Shown here piece by piece: positions 12,126 to 23,985 of a stretch of DNA of 64,000 nucleotides. Position 1 is the first letter of the stretch. The number at the start of each line of letters is the position of its first letter. The stretch comes from Saccopteryx bilineata (Eukaryota; Chordata; Mammalia; Chiroptera; Emballonuridae). A program made the translations under genes and the position numbers. The stretch is from positions 27,186,875 to 27,250,874 of the forward strand of contig NC_089495.1 of NCBI RefSeq assembly GCF_036850765.1. The letters are read 5' to 3'. The notes under the pieces were generated by a model. It saw nothing but the letters and a program-made list of their open reading frames with translations. It was not told the origin of the DNA and did not search any database.

Positions 12126-12412
12126 AGAGAAGATGACTCACTGAAAGGACAGTGAAAGGTCAGGAAGGATCAGTCATTACTCTTTCCTCCTTATTGTATA
12201 TTTTCTCAGAACAACATTCATAGACCTACAGACACACTCAAATACACTTACAAATCCAAATGCCAGATCAGTAATGAAGAAGAAGACATCTCCAGAGGCA
12301 ATAACCTGGCCATGTGACAGCTGTTGGTGTCTTGTATCCATGGAAAGTGAAGGAACACTAATGAATTCATGCCCATAAACAACCATTTAATAATAGAGAG
12401 AGACAGAGAGAT

Positions 12413-12560
12413 GCCCTGGTCAGTTAACTCAGTGAATAGAGTGTTGGCCTGGTGTGCGAACATCTCAGGTTAGATCCCCGGCCAGGGTACATGCAAGGGT
12501 GTCTCTCTCTGTCTCCCATCCTCTCACTTAAAACAAGAGAGAAAGAGAGAGAAAAAAAAC
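12413..12560 (+). repeat. SINE, type C head, internally shortened
   Basis: The head reads GCCCTGGTCAGTTAACTC and has a B-box-like GGTTAGATCCC. The body is missing: the sequence passes straight from GGCCAGGGTACATGC to GTGTCTCTCTCTGTCTCCC and the tail. Confidence 0.8.
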
Positions 12561-12998
12561 TGTTCATATTGAACCTTGCCAGATGAAACAATTGTTGACC
12601 TTCTCTGAAGTCACACACAGTGTGGATCTGTATGCATCTGTTCACCTTAGAAAAATAACAACAAGAATTGGTAACAGCTTTCACAATATTGTAGTACAAA
12701 GAGTGAAGGAACTTTAATTTTACCCCAAGGATTTGGGAGGCTTTTACTATTTTGACTTCTCATATATTATGCTAGTGACACAATATTCTACAGGTAAGAA
12801 AAGCTGGCTTTTCAGATCAAGTACCCTTTGAGAAATCTCTTCCTTTCTTAGCTAAATTTCTAGCTGTAGCCAAACCCAACTTTTCAAAAGCTAACCACAG
12901 ATCTGAGGATATAAAGAAGAAAGGAATACCGTAGTTATCTGGCCCATCCCACAGATGAGAATAAGAATTGCTTCCAGTTCAAATTTCGGCCTCTTACT
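12561..12998. other. Unique stretch
   Basis: Nothing recognisable. Confidence 0.45.
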
Positions 12999-13216
12999 CA
13001 TCTTCTTTTCTTTTTCTTTCCTTCTTTCTTTCTCTCTCTTTCTTTCTTTCTTTCTTGCTTGCTTTCTTTCTTTCTTTCTTTCTTTCTTCTTTCTTTCTCT
13101 TTCTATTTTTCCTTCCTTCCTTCCTTCTTTCCTTCCTTCCTTCCTTCCTTCCTTCCTTCCTTCCTTCCTTCCTTCCTTCTTTTCCTTTTTTCTTCCTTCC
13201 TTTCTTTATTTTTTAG
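12999..13216. repeat. CTTT / TTCC polypyrimidine microsatellite
   Basis: About 215 bp of almost pure pyrimidine: CTTT units first, then about 17 TTCC units (13110-13178). It abuts the tail side of the minus-strand SINE at 13217, so it probably grew from that SINE's purine-rich tail. The two Ser/Phe/Leu-only open frames over it are low-complexity artefacts. Confidence 0.95.
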
Positions 13217-13518
13217 GTCAGAGGAGGGAAGATAATGAGGTAGACTCCTGAACCTTGACTGGAATCCACCCAGCAACCCTGTCTGAGGCTGATGCTCAAG
13301 TACTAAGCTTTTAGCACCTGAGGCTGATACGCTCCAAAGGAGCTATCCTCAGTGCCCAGGGCCATGCTGGAACCAATCCAGCCACTGGCTGTGGGAGAAG
13401 AAGGGAGAGAGAGGGGTGTGGGCAAAGCAGATGGTCACTTCTACTGTGTGCCCTGACCGGGAATCAAACCGGAACATCCATATGCTGACTATCTATCTAC
13501 TGAGCCACAGGCCAAGGC
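13217..13518 (-). repeat. SINE, type C, full length
   Basis: A minus-strand copy with all parts of the type C body in reverse order: GGTGGATT-like ATCCACC, CCAAAGGAGCTATCCTCAGTG, AAGCAGATGGTCACTTC, then the B-box complement GAATCAAACC and the head complement GGCCAAGGC. Confidence 0.9.
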
Positions 13519-13520
13519 TT

Positions 13521-13822
13521 CTTATCTTTTTTCTATCTTGTATAAGAATTCTTCAGCTAAGTTGTCATATTTTTTAAAAATCACATTTATAAAACCTGAG
13601 AAGAAACATTTAGGAACAGATCCTATGGAAATGTACAAAGACAAGCTCAGCTAATCATTGACACAAGATTTAACTCACACTTAGTCGTCTCAGTTTCTCC
13701 AAAGTTAACTTTTTTGGGGGGGCACTTTTCTTTGATTATTCTAACATGTGATTACAGGTAGACTATATAGGCTTGTGATTATAAAGCGTGTTGGCTTGGG
13801 GTATAAAAGTTTGTGTTCAAAT
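13521..13822. other. Unique stretch
   Basis: No feature recognised. Confidence 0.4.
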
Positions 13823-13823
13823 G

Positions 13824-14298
13824 CAATAGGTCCCCTTATCTGCAGGGCATACATCCTAAGAATCCCAGTGAATGTCTGAAAGCACAGATAGTACCAAAGT
13901 CTCTGCATACAAGTCTTTTCACTTAAAGGAAGCACTTTACAACTCCCCTTTTCCATATGCATATAGCCAGCATCATTCCTCTTGCGTTTTGGGGGCCATT
14001 ATTAAGTGAAATAAGGGTGGCTTCAGCATAAGCACTGCAATACCAGGACAGTGGATCTGATAACCCAGAGGGCTACTAAGTGATTAATGGGTGGAGGTGG
14101 GGGGTGTACAGAGCCAGGAGACTGTGGATAAAAAGTACCAGTGGATGGGAAAGGATGGTAGGAGATTTCATCACAATATTCAGAATGGTGAGCAATTCAA
14201 AATGTATTAATTGTTAATTTCCAGAAATTTCTATTTAATATTTTTGGACTATAGTTTGATCATGAGTAACTGAGACCACAGATAAAGGGAGAGTACTG
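13824..14298 (+). mobile_element. Tigger-like DNA transposon fragment
   Basis: The left end reads CAATAGGTCCCCTTATCTGC and the right end CACAGATAAAGGGAGAGTACTG followed by TA. These are imperfect inverted repeats of the kind found on Tigger/pogo elements. GAATGTCTGAAAGCACAGATA and AGTACCA match the internal order of the element at 49.75 kb. No transposase frame remains. Confidence 0.75.
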
Positions 14299-14299
14299 T

Positions 14300-14447
14300 A
14301 CCAGCTCTACCAATTCTTAGACTCAATTTTGTCATCTGTGTAGTGGTAATAATGATAACTAAATTTTAGGATGATTGTAAAGATTACAAGAGTAATAGAC
14401 GCCTTAAAGCACTTAACACATTACCTAACAGATAACATGTGTTTAAT
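14300..14447 (+). repeat. MIR SINE fragment
   Basis: CTCAATTTTGTCATCTGTGT, then GATGATTGTAAAGATTAC and AAAGCACTTAACACATTACC, follow the MIR core and 3' order. The SINE at 14462 is inserted into its right end. Confidence 0.75.
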
Positions 14448-14461
14448 AAATAGTGACTATA

Positions 14462-14825
14462 GCCCTGGCCGGTTGGCTCAGCGGTAGAGCATCGGCCTGG
14501 CGTGCGGGGGACCCGGGTTTGATTCCCAACCAGGGCACATAGGAGAAGCGCCCATTTGCTTCTCCACCCCCCCCCCTTCCTCTCTGTCTCTCTCTTCTCC
14601 TCCCACAGGCAAGGCTCCTTTGGAGCAAAGATGGCCCGGGCGCTGGGAATGGCTCCTTGGCCTCTGCCCCAGGCTCTAGAGTGGCTCTGGTCACGGCAGA
14701 GCGACCCCCCCCCAGGGGCAGAGCATTGCCCCTGGTGGGCGTGCCGGGTGGATCCCGGTCGGGCGCATGCGAGAGTCTGTCTGACTGTCTCTCCCCGTTT
14801 CCAGCTTCAGAAAAATACAAAAAAA
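14462..14825 (+). repeat. SINE, type C, young full-length copy
   Basis: This is the clearest type C copy and has many CpGs, suggesting youth. It has head GCCCTGGCCGGTTGGCTC, A box TGGCTCAGCGGTAGAGC, B box GGTTTGATTCC, a poly-C/CT stretch, GGAGCAAAGATGGC, CTCTAGAGTGGCTCTGG, GGTGGGCGTGCCGGGTGG and an AAAAATACAAA tail. The perfect direct repeat aaatagtgactata lies at 14448-14461 and 14826-14839. Confidence 0.97.
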
Positions 14826-14839
14826 AAATAGTGACTATA

Positions 14840-16094
14840 TAGATAGCATAAGAATATATGTGTACCACAAAGAAAATAAGGAATACATCTCACACACTTA
14901 AAAAAATAAAGGAAATAAACACCTCCTACATAAAGATTATAAGAACTAAAATCTATTTTTTATCATCTGAAAATTTTAATTACTTTTGAAATATTGACTA
15001 TAGCTATAATTAGCTATAATATTGTATTCCTAGTCCTACTGACATCTTTTAACCTGTTCAGCCCCCATCCATGAATCCAATATTAGCTCTACTAATTAAG
15101 CTTGTTATTGCTATTGGTTTGGAGGAACAAGATAATAGCCAACGAAGACATAGAAGGCAAAGCTCTGTTCACATTGTCCTGTATAATTTAAAGAACTTGA
15201 ATATCTTGTATACTCAACGGACAATTCAGGGCAATGTCGGGTTGATTTCCCAAAGGTTAGAATTCAATGGTCTAATCATCACACATATGGAATACAGCTT
15301 CACACACTTGAAAAACAGAGCAGAGCTAGAATACATTCCTTGTTTGATGTTAATTAAAGTGGTGGTGAAATAGCCCATAAAACACTGTCTACAACCAACT
15401 AATTCAACTGTAGCAAGGATGTTGATTTATCTTGCTTTTGGTGCATATATTTTTTTCAAGGGCATTTTTCTACTTGAATTAAGAGAGAAAACAGTTCCGC
15501 TATTCAAATAAATAAGAGTGCCTTTTTCTGTGTGAAAAATTACCAGAGACATTTAAACGTGGAAATTTCAAGTACTGACTGCTGGTCTTTTTCCAGGGTG
15601 CCCACTTCAGGTTACAGAAAAGCGGAACAAAACCTTTGTGCCCTGTTTTATTTCCCCTCTCTATTTTAGTCTTTGTCCTTTAAACACACAAGATACTGAG
15701 AGGACAAAACCATTCTCCACTGTGTTAAGGCCATCCACGATACAAACTAGATGCACATTGGGCATTTACACAGGGTAAATATGGACCCCAGACTCTTCCC
15801 TACTCATCCTTGCAACACAAACAGATTCTGAATTAGTAAAAAATTCTCATGAATGTTTACTGAATGAATATCTACATTTCCATTCTTGTTTTGCAAACTG
15901 TTCGTGCCCGTACATATTCTCATTGCAAAATCAGCAAGAATCAAACAAGTCTTAGATACTACAAGTTTATTTTCCTTCTACCAAACTTTCATATCCAGAG
16001 CCTTCTTTTAATTCACTCTCTACCACATCCATTCCAGTGGCCTATCTCTTCTCTTAGTCTTTTTAGCATTCACATTTAGAATTATTTAATATAT
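14840..16094. other. Unique DNA
   Basis: About 1.25 kb without a named element. The 100-codon open frame at 15071-15373 shows no domain, signal or splice context and I do not call it. Confidence 0.45.
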
Positions 16095-16295
16095 ATTTTG
16101 CATGTGCTATGTGTTTTATAATCGCTTTTTTAAACCTAAAAACTATACTAGGAGGTAGATGCTATCATTATCCCCATTTTAAATATGAGGAAATGAAGGT
16201 TAGAGAATTATAATAATTTGATCTAAACTGCATCCTAGGAACAGAACTGAGGCAGAACTCTTTATTCCTTTTATGCCAGATTGCCTTACCTAACA
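16095..16295 (-). repeat. MIR SINE fragment
   Basis: CTAGGAGGTAGATGCTATCA, TTATCCCCATTTTAAATATG and AGGAAATGAAGGTTAGAGAA are the reverse complement of the MIR core. The fragment runs on into a degraded 5' portion. Confidence 0.8.
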
Positions 16296-16999
16296 AAATG
16301 ACTAAAGCTTGTAAAGAGAGAAGGGACTTAACCTTGAGTCCAGTTGTTTTATTTCACAAAAAGCAAACTAAGTGATACTAAATATTTAGCCCAAGGTGTC
16401 ACAGCTAAGCAGATCGAAATTTGAAACCATCTAATCCAAATTCAAGTCTATTGTTCTTTTCACATTTCTAGAATTCACAATCAACTATATGATGCAATTG
16501 AAAAAAATGTATCTTTTTAGCAAAGTAAAATTTAATAAAATTTTATTAATTTCAGTTTTACTAAAAAAATACTCTTTGCCGGTGTCTGTATTCATCGCTA
16601 ATTGGTTCCATCCTTTTCTTGTTCCCCTTACCCTTTATCTCTCCTACGCTTCTCCCTGTCAGCAAGTGTTTTTATCTCCACCAAAACTCAAGTCTCCCTC
16701 TCTCTGCTCCTACAGCCTCCCCAGCCGTATATGAAGGTTTTGCACTTCTCTTTCTTCTTGCTCTATCTAGTTTGCATTGACTTCCTCGACTAGCTCTTCT
16801 CTGGGTCTTCTTTAGCCCTTCTGACGGCCCTTGCTTGCTTCTTCTCCTCAACCACACCTTCAAGTGTGTGGCTACTAACAGTTTACCAGTGGTTTTATTT
16901 CCCTTGCTTTCCATCACAACTTTATTTGTATTATCACCTTTATACAAGTGATTCCACATCAACAACTCCACCATGATAGTCAAGCTAAAATATAACACT
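16296..16999. other. Unique, partly CT-rich
   Basis: No gene seen. 16.38-16.47 kb has a faint MIR-like order (AAGGTGTCACAGCTAAGC), too weak to call. Confidence 0.4.
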
Positions 17000-17330
17000 A
17001 CCTGCAGAATATTTCAACCAGCCTGCAGTTACACATGCAACACAAACTCCACATATCCAACTCTGAACTCATTTTGTTTGCTTCCATTAGGATTATTTTT
17101 CAATTTTTCTTGTTCTGGTTCATGGTACTACCCTACACTGATCACTGTAGGAGAAACTAGCCATTTATTCACAAGTACCTGTGTTTTATTCCTTAATGTT
17201 ACACTGTGAGATTCTATTTTCTGATTCTCTTTAGGTTAAATGACTAAAATCTATCTAACACAATATGGGTGGAAATTATATACACCCTTTCCGAATTTGA
17301 TTCTGAATCCTTACAAAGTATTTCATTCCG
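17000..17330 (+). repeat. L2-like LINE fragment
   Basis: ATATCCAACTCTGAACTCAT, CATGGTACTACCCTACACTG and TAGGAGAAACTAGCC resemble the L2 order. It is heavily diverged and could be chance similarity. Confidence 0.4.
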
Positions 17331-17825
17331 TCTTCCTCTCATACCACACCTGTTAGCCAGATGCAGAGGCTTTAGTATAGAAATTCAAGATGGTGCAAGA
17401 ATGCAGCACAAATAACCTGGGTCCTGAGTTACCTTGTGGAACAGAGATGTTAAGTCTCTATAGAGCATAATTGAGTATAAAATAAATCTTACCGTGTTCA
17501 GCCACAGTTTGTTGAGGTTGTCACATAAGTTAGCTTACCCTGACCAACACCCTAAGTGGACAACTTTAGTCATAGATAACCCTATTGTTTTATTTATTTT
17601 CCATGCCCAATCATTCACAATTCCCAGTACTTCTCCCTATTAATTATTTTTTAATTACTAAGTTTTTATCACTATTTTCCCAGTGTAATTGTTCCCATTT
17701 ATTCTTATGCTTTTGTATATTTTATTAGAAGCAATGAATTTATTCTTTTTATTTTTTGCTTCAAATATTATGTCAATCCAACTCTCTTATCTATTGCATT
17801 AATTCCTAAATACAAATTAACATTT
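17331..17825. other. Unique AT-rich DNA
   Basis: No element recognised. Confidence 0.4.
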
Positions 17826-17838
17826 AAAATATCAATGC

Positions 17839-18251
17839 CAGGCCCTAGCACGTTTGCTCAGTGGTAGAGCGTCAGCCCAGCATGTGGATGTCCCGGGTTC
17901 AATCCCCAGTCAGGACACATAGAAGAAACAACTATCTGCTTCTCTACCCTTCCTCCTCTTGCTTCTCTTTCTTTCTCTCTATTTCTTCTCCTCCCACAGT
18001 CATGGTTCAATTGGCTCAAGTGAGCTTGCCACCACCACTGAGGATGGCTCCAAGGCCTCTGCTACAGATGCTAAAAAAAAAAAAAAAAAAAAAAAAAAGG
18101 CTCAGTTGTTGAGCAACAGAACAATGGCCCCAGATGGGCAAAGCATCACCCCCAAGTGAGCTTGCTGGGTGGATCCCAGTGGGTGCACATACGGGAGTCT
18201 GTTTCTCTGCCTCCCCTTCTCTCACTAAAAGAAATAAGCAAACAAACAAAC
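17839..18251 (+). repeat. SINE, type C, with internal A26
   Basis: A full type C copy with the direct repeat aaaatatcaatgc at 17826-17838 and 18252-18264. A run of 26 As (18073-18098) sits in the middle of the body where the other copies carry GCTCTAGAGTGG-type sequence. This is either an internal expansion or a mark of a second A-tailed insertion. Confidence 0.93.
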
Positions 18252-18341
18252 AAAATATCAATGCTTAAAATTATTTCATGACCTTGAATAATTGCTATGA
18301 GAGTTAAGTTTAAATTTCTTATAATGATACTGAAGATTCTT

Positions 18342-18372
18342 TTTTTTTTTTTTCACTTGGGATATTTTATTT

Positions 18373-18415
<43 letters not shown>

Positions 18416-18884
18416 TTAGAGAGGAGAGAGAGGGAGAGAGAGAGAGACAGGGGGGAGGAGCTGGAAGCATCAACTCCCATATGTGCCTTGACCAGCCAAG
18501 CCCAGGGATTTGAACCGGCGACCTCAGCATTTCCAGGTCGACGCTTTATCCACTGCGCCACCACAGGTCAGGCCAAAATATTTTAAGTTTTTTGTTTGTT
18601 TTGTGACAGAGAGAGAGAGGGACAGACAGGAAGGGAGAGAGATGAGAAGCATCAATTCTTCTTTGTGGCATCAAGTCGTTCATTGATTGCTTTCTCATGT
18701 GTGCCTTGACCAGGGAGCTACAGCAGAGCGAGTGACCCCTTGTTCAAACCAGCGACCTTGGGCTCAAACCAGCAACCATGGGGTCATGTCTATCATCCCA
18801 CACTCAAGCCAGCAACCTGCAGGTTTCGAACCTGGGTCCTCTGCATCCTAGTCCAACACTCTATCCACTGAGCCACCACCTGGT
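18342..18884 (-). repeat. SINE, type A, with a type B SINE in its tail
   Basis: A minus-strand type A SINE bounded by the direct repeat tgatactgaagattctt (18325-18341 and 18885-18901). Its body covers about 18600-18884. Its tail region (18342-18600) is split by a separate type B SINE. Confidence 0.93.
18365..18574 (-). repeat. SINE, type B, nested
   Basis: A minus-strand type B copy inserted into the tail of the type A SINE. It carries an ATTG microsatellite (about ten GATT units, 18376-18415) in its own tail. atatttta motifs on both sides are consistent with a short target duplication. Confidence 0.88.
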
Positions 18885-18902
18885 TGATACTGAAGATTCT
18901 TT

Positions 18903-19690
18903 AACAATTTTCTTTACATTTTATTTGCTTCAAATTATTTAGCACTGTACTCAAACTATTCCCTTCCTTCTTTCATCACTTTATTTATTTTAAGTATTTA
19001 ATTATAAAGGATTATAATTATTTATATTTTTATGTTCTATCAAAATTTTACTTTTTCTATAAGGAACAAAGTCTTATCTTTCATAATATATACTTTCTCT
19101 AATTTCATGGTCAGAACTGATTTATATATGCTTCATGGATATAAATATTCTTTTACATTGTTAGGCTTAGTTCTGGATAGTATACTGTTCTCAGTACTAT
19201 TTTTGAGTGATTCTTAGAGCCAAATATCAATGTTTTTTCAATGTTTATTTCCTAGCTCATGAGACCAAGCTTTGTACTTAAAGAAAGTAACCAATAAAAA
19301 TTTGGCAAATGTTTGTGGAAATTATTATATGTTCAAATGCAATATCAAACATATTTTATTTCTGAAACAAGTCGCTAGGCACTAGTATTTATAGCAATGG
19401 CTCATGGCATACTCTATGCTTTTAAAACAATGTCTGATAGTTTCTCTTTGTAGATTCCAACTCATCAACGATTAGTTATTATTCTTTTCTACACTTGTTC
19501 ATTTTTCTCAACCCTTTGAAGAGGTTGAAGTTCAAAGCTTCCTTTTAACTTTTAAATATTTTATGACATAATTTAGGCTTTTTTTTGGATTAAGGAGTAT
19601 CAAACCACTTACCCTAGAAAATGTATAAGAGATCAAAGTTAGACACCTCTGAAAGGTACACTTGAGAAATAAGAAAAAGTAGTAATATTA
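18903..19690. other. Unique AT-rich DNA
   Basis: No gene or named repeat. Confidence 0.4.
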
Positions 19691-19699
19691 TCATATAAT

Positions 19700-19960
19700 T
19701 ATTTTAATTTATCTATCTCTCAAAGCCAAAAAAATCATTCTTTGCTTTCCCAGACCCTGAGTAACCACTCTTTCTTACAAATGCATGAACAGGATGTATC
19801 ACTCATTTGCTAATTAATCACTGTCTTATTTGATATTCTTATTGCTTACTACAATCACTGACTCTTCTGCTATTTTAATTTTCATGCACATACACCTTAT
19901 CTCCTTGCTAGATTTTAAACTCTTTAAGCATAAACACATTTAGCATAAACTCTTCCTTGA
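19700..19960 (+). repeat. Possible L2/L3-like LINE tail
   Basis: CACCTTATCTCCTTGCTAGA followed by TTTTAAACTCTTTAAGCATA resembles the stereotyped 3' ends of old CR1-like LINEs. The match is weak. Confidence 0.3.
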
Positions 19961-22099
19961 GAATTAGTCATCTGCTCCATATATTATTTAAATAATAACT
20001 CAAATTTTGTTTTGCTTTTAATCCTTAGAAAATACACAATGAAATATTCATGCTTTTATTTGGAGAACTGGTACATTTCTTTTTTTCTTAGTTTGGCTAA
20101 TTTAACTCTATGTTATATGTTTGACCTTTTCTATCTCTTACTTTTGTGATGGTGATCATGATGCTTAACGCCAGTAAGGTTCATCTGGTGTATTTTGATT
20201 GAACAGGAACTAGTTGGTGAGACAATGTAAAAGGGGATCATTTCGTAATTGTTATTATTGTACTCAGGACTTCAAAATACATGGTTCTGGAGTGGGTTCT
20301 GAGAGGTGACAAGACGCACTCTGTTAATAATATTAAGGCTGATGTAAACTCACAGTTTTTACTCTTCTGTACTCTAGTGTAGTCACCTATTGTTTCATCC
20401 ATTTGATTGTTTCTGTTTACTACATACACCTTCAAGAAGAAATTTGTTTCCTTAATGGCTACATTCTTGCCTCAGATTCTTAGACTCATATATTATTTCA
20501 ATGATGAAAAATTGGCAGAAATAAGAGCCTGCAGCTAGATCCTTGAGGCTATTTAGTTAAGATAAATAAATGACCATGGGAATCCTGTTTATATGCCGGC
20601 AATAAACCTGCTCCAATTTGGAACGGGAGAGCACATAGGAGAGAAGAGGAAATGGTCTCTCTGCTCCTCTCCACTGGCCCTGAGTGGGTCCTGCTTAGAA
20701 CACCAATATAGCCCTCTGTCTTCCTTCACCACCCATTTTGAACTGGTGTGAAGGAGGAATGGTCACTCATAATCTAAGGGTAGAAGTGAAAATATTCATA
20801 AGACGATTAGAACACCAGCATTGCTAGGTAGCCCTCTTTTTCTTCTCCTGTAACATCAACAAAACAGAAATGGCTCCAATCACATTTGGAATAAAAATTT
20901 AAGGAAATATAAGTATTTATATTTTTAAATTCTAACATCAAACACTGCCACAATGCCTTGTTAAGCATATGCTAATGAGACCATCTATCCTACTGCGATC
21001 ACCCTGTCTAGAATGTGGAGGATGGACAGGTGTATAAGTCAGAATGTCAGTATGCCACCTGCTCTCCAAGACCTCTGAAATCCCTAAGCCAGACAGTCTG
21101 TTTGCCAAATGGAATTCCTTAATCAAATGTTCAAAGCTCATTCTCTTTGAAGAGGTCTGAGCTTCCTTCTCCATGACCACCTAACAGATGGAAGAAGAAA
21201 GTTTCTGCTACAGTTTCCAAGGGATGAAAATCTTTGCTAATATTTGTTAATGACATGAAGCTCGAAATCCTCAGGCAGCATTCCTCCTCATTTAGTCAGC
21301 AAATCCCCTCATGACCTGTGTATGTGTAACAGAATCCATTCCCAGAGCCAGCCTTACACTAGCACACAGTGACAGCTCTCCTTCAACTCACTTTGGGGAA
21401 CATGCAGTGTCAGGTTCAAAATGACGTTCCCAAGTCCTGTTGCCTTCTGTTCCCTAGCACTGAGGAATACTAGAGCCAAACAGTCAAATCTGCCTTACGT
21501 CAATTTGCATTGGTCCGTCCCCTGCCCTTTGTTACCGATAGGTGGAGCTATTGCAATGCAGATCAATATACATACATAAATATACAGAATAGTGACTACA
21601 GCAGTGTGTTAACTGACAGCTATGGAAACACATGTATACTGTAGCATACCCTGACAAATAGAGGGGCCCACATTATTTCTTCACCAAAAATGGTACTTAT
21701 TTACTAAGCAGATGATCACCCACAGATGAAAACAGCACATTTGCACGGGACCCAAACTTTGACCTATATGTAAATAAATTTAGTCTTCCCTTTAATCATT
21801 TTTAGATTCTTTTCCATAAATGAGCCTAACTATAGTTTACCTCATTAAAATTTCTTAAATATTCATTGCTTTACAATTCCTTCAGGATGTCCTACTATTA
21901 AAGTTCTGATATTGTCTGTTTTAATATATGAGAAACAAGATTTCATTTTTCTGCCTTTTTCTCCCCTTAACTGGCTCTGTCTTTCTTGGCTTTGAGAGGA
22001 ATGCTGTCTAATGATGCCATAGACCACAAACAAGAACAGAAGCTCTGGCTTCAGAAATTTGTCCATCAGACACAAGGAAAAATATCAAAACTGGATCAA

Positions 22100-22135
<36 letters not shown>

Positions 22136-23520
22136 TGTGTGTGTGAGATCTTCCCTATAGAATTCATCCATGTTTTATTCATTAATGCTTTTCATATCCT
22201 GACAGAGAAAATGCAGCAACAACTTGAAGAAGCGTCTGAAATGCGCTGCTGCTCAGCTAAAGAGAAGCTGTGAGGAAGTAAATGCCAAATAAGGTCAGCC
22301 GTCCTGCCTGCCCAGTGCTCTTGGCCACCTTCCTGTCACGACTGTGGGGGTGCATTACCCAGTGAGTGGTATTAGAACTCTGCTTCCTGGAGTTGAGATT
22401 CCACAGAGAATGTCACATAGACCAGCACACACTCCTCCAAATTCACAAGATACCTTTTGAATTTTTTGCTTTGTAGAAAAAATGACTCTAAGCATTCCCA
22501 AACTGTCTTGAATAATTTTGCTCATAATTCTGGCAAGGCATTAATTTCCAATGATACCCAAAATAGCTTCTCCCCCCAAATCCTGCTCTTCCCGAAGAAG
22601 TGCTAACCTGAACTGCCTGCAGAAGCCAGCTGCATGCCCTCTCCATGAGCAAATGAGATCAGGCAAATGTCAGCGTCCTAAGATCGGAAGAGCTGGGCAG
22701 AACCATAGTAATCAGGGTGCACAGCAGATGCCCATAGCAATGGTTCACGTTGAGGTTATTGGCACACAGTTGGTCTCAACTCTAGTAGCACCATGAGTGA
22801 AGCTTAGTTATTCTTGCCATACTCATACTTTCTAAGAAGGATCAGAAATAGGTTTAGCACATTCAGCTTCATGTTCAATGAATTTAAAACCTAACCCGGT
22901 ATCATTCTAATTTTCTCGCCATTCTTCAGGTATTCCATTGGCAAGAGTTCCATGATTAACATTTTTAAATATCTTGTTAAAGAAAGTCTGTCTCTTCCTG
23001 TTAGGTAAATAATGTGTTTCTATTTAAGGGAAATGTGATGGTGTCAAAGAAAGTGCTCTGACATGCTGACCTCCGTCCAAACAGAAAAGTATTGAACCAT
23101 AAATTCCATATTATGAAAATGAATTCCTAAACCTTCTACAGCTAAACATTAAGTTTGATCCTGCTTCCATTCATGATATTATACGTTTCTCTAAATGATG
23201 TCTTTTAAACCATGTTTCTTTTCTTAATTGTATCTTCCACTTTTAAAGATAGAAATACTTGTAACCCAATTGAATTAATTTCTCAAAATAGTACATTTTT
23301 ATGTCAATTTTCAGTCAATGCAGGATGTATCATAGATAACTATTGAGAATCCCCTCTATTTCTGAGCTCTATCCTCCTCTGCTCCTACTCTTCATTTTCC
23401 AAATAACATTTCAAAAAACAAAAAGCAGATGCTTTTGCCAACTCCAGGAGATCCTTGTTCACTTGCTATGCAAGCAAGAGATTTTAAAACCAGAAGTCCA
23501 GTGCAAGATTACAGTTTATC
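19961..23520. other. Unique DNA, about 3.5 kb
   Basis: No exon or repeat family is recognised apart from the GT microsatellite at 22.1 kb. Parts at 20.55-20.82 kb and 21.0-21.5 kb are less AT-rich. The open frames (60-95 codons) lack family features. Confidence 0.4.
22102..22144. repeat. (GT)n microsatellite
   Basis: About 20 GT units with one GTTT interruption. Confidence 0.95.
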
Positions 23521-23532
23521 GAATTTTCTTTG

Positions 23533-23837
23533 GGCTGGCTGGCTCAGTGGATAGAGCTTTAGCCCAGCATGCAGATGTCCCGGTTTGTTTCCTGATCAGA
23601 ACACATATGAGAAGTAACTCTCTGCTTCTCTCCCCCTCCCTCTACTTTTTCACCCTCTTCCTCTCCTGGTGCTGAGGATAGCTCAGTTGGTCCCACTGTA
23701 CCAGCTTCAGGTGCTGAAAATAGCTTGGTTGAATTAAGCATTGGCCTTAGACAGGCATTGCCAGGTGGATCCCAGTCAGGACACATACTGGAGTCTGTCT
23801 CACTATCTGCCCTCCTCTCACTTCATAACAATTTTTG
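23533..23837 (+). repeat. SINE, type C, diverged
   Basis: Head GGCTGGCTGGCTCAGTGG, then the type C body (GATAGCTCAGTTGG, CAGGTGGATCCCAGTCAGG, GGAGTCTGTCTC). ttttctttg occurs on both flanks (23524-23532 and 23838-23846). Confidence 0.88.
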
Positions 23838-23985
23838 TTTTCTTTGAATAATATACTTCCACAACACTTTGAAATACAGGTTCCAAAAGCATCATTTCAG
23901 AACACTCGTGATGCATTCTTTGGTCTCAATACATTTTTATAAGTTCTTAGTGGGGAAAATGAAATTTTAAGGCTGCAGTTCTTCA

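Noticed and set aside
12955..13251. Two Ser/Phe/Leu-only frames
   Set aside because: They translate a CTTT/TTCC microsatellite.
14462..14540. tRNA-like A and B boxes at SINE heads
   Set aside because: These are pol III promoter relics of SINEs. No cloverleaf with acceptor pairing or anticodon arm is preserved, so they are not tRNA genes.
18376..18415. Short regular repeats that might be mistaken for an array
   Set aside because: A GATT microsatellite in a SINE tail, with no spacers, so not a CRISPR array.
22681..22693. Exact 13-base match to the common Illumina adapter core (agatcggaagagc)
   Set aside because: The sequence does not continue as adapter on either side and sits in ordinary unique DNA. 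A 13-base match is expected by chance many times in a mammalian genome.
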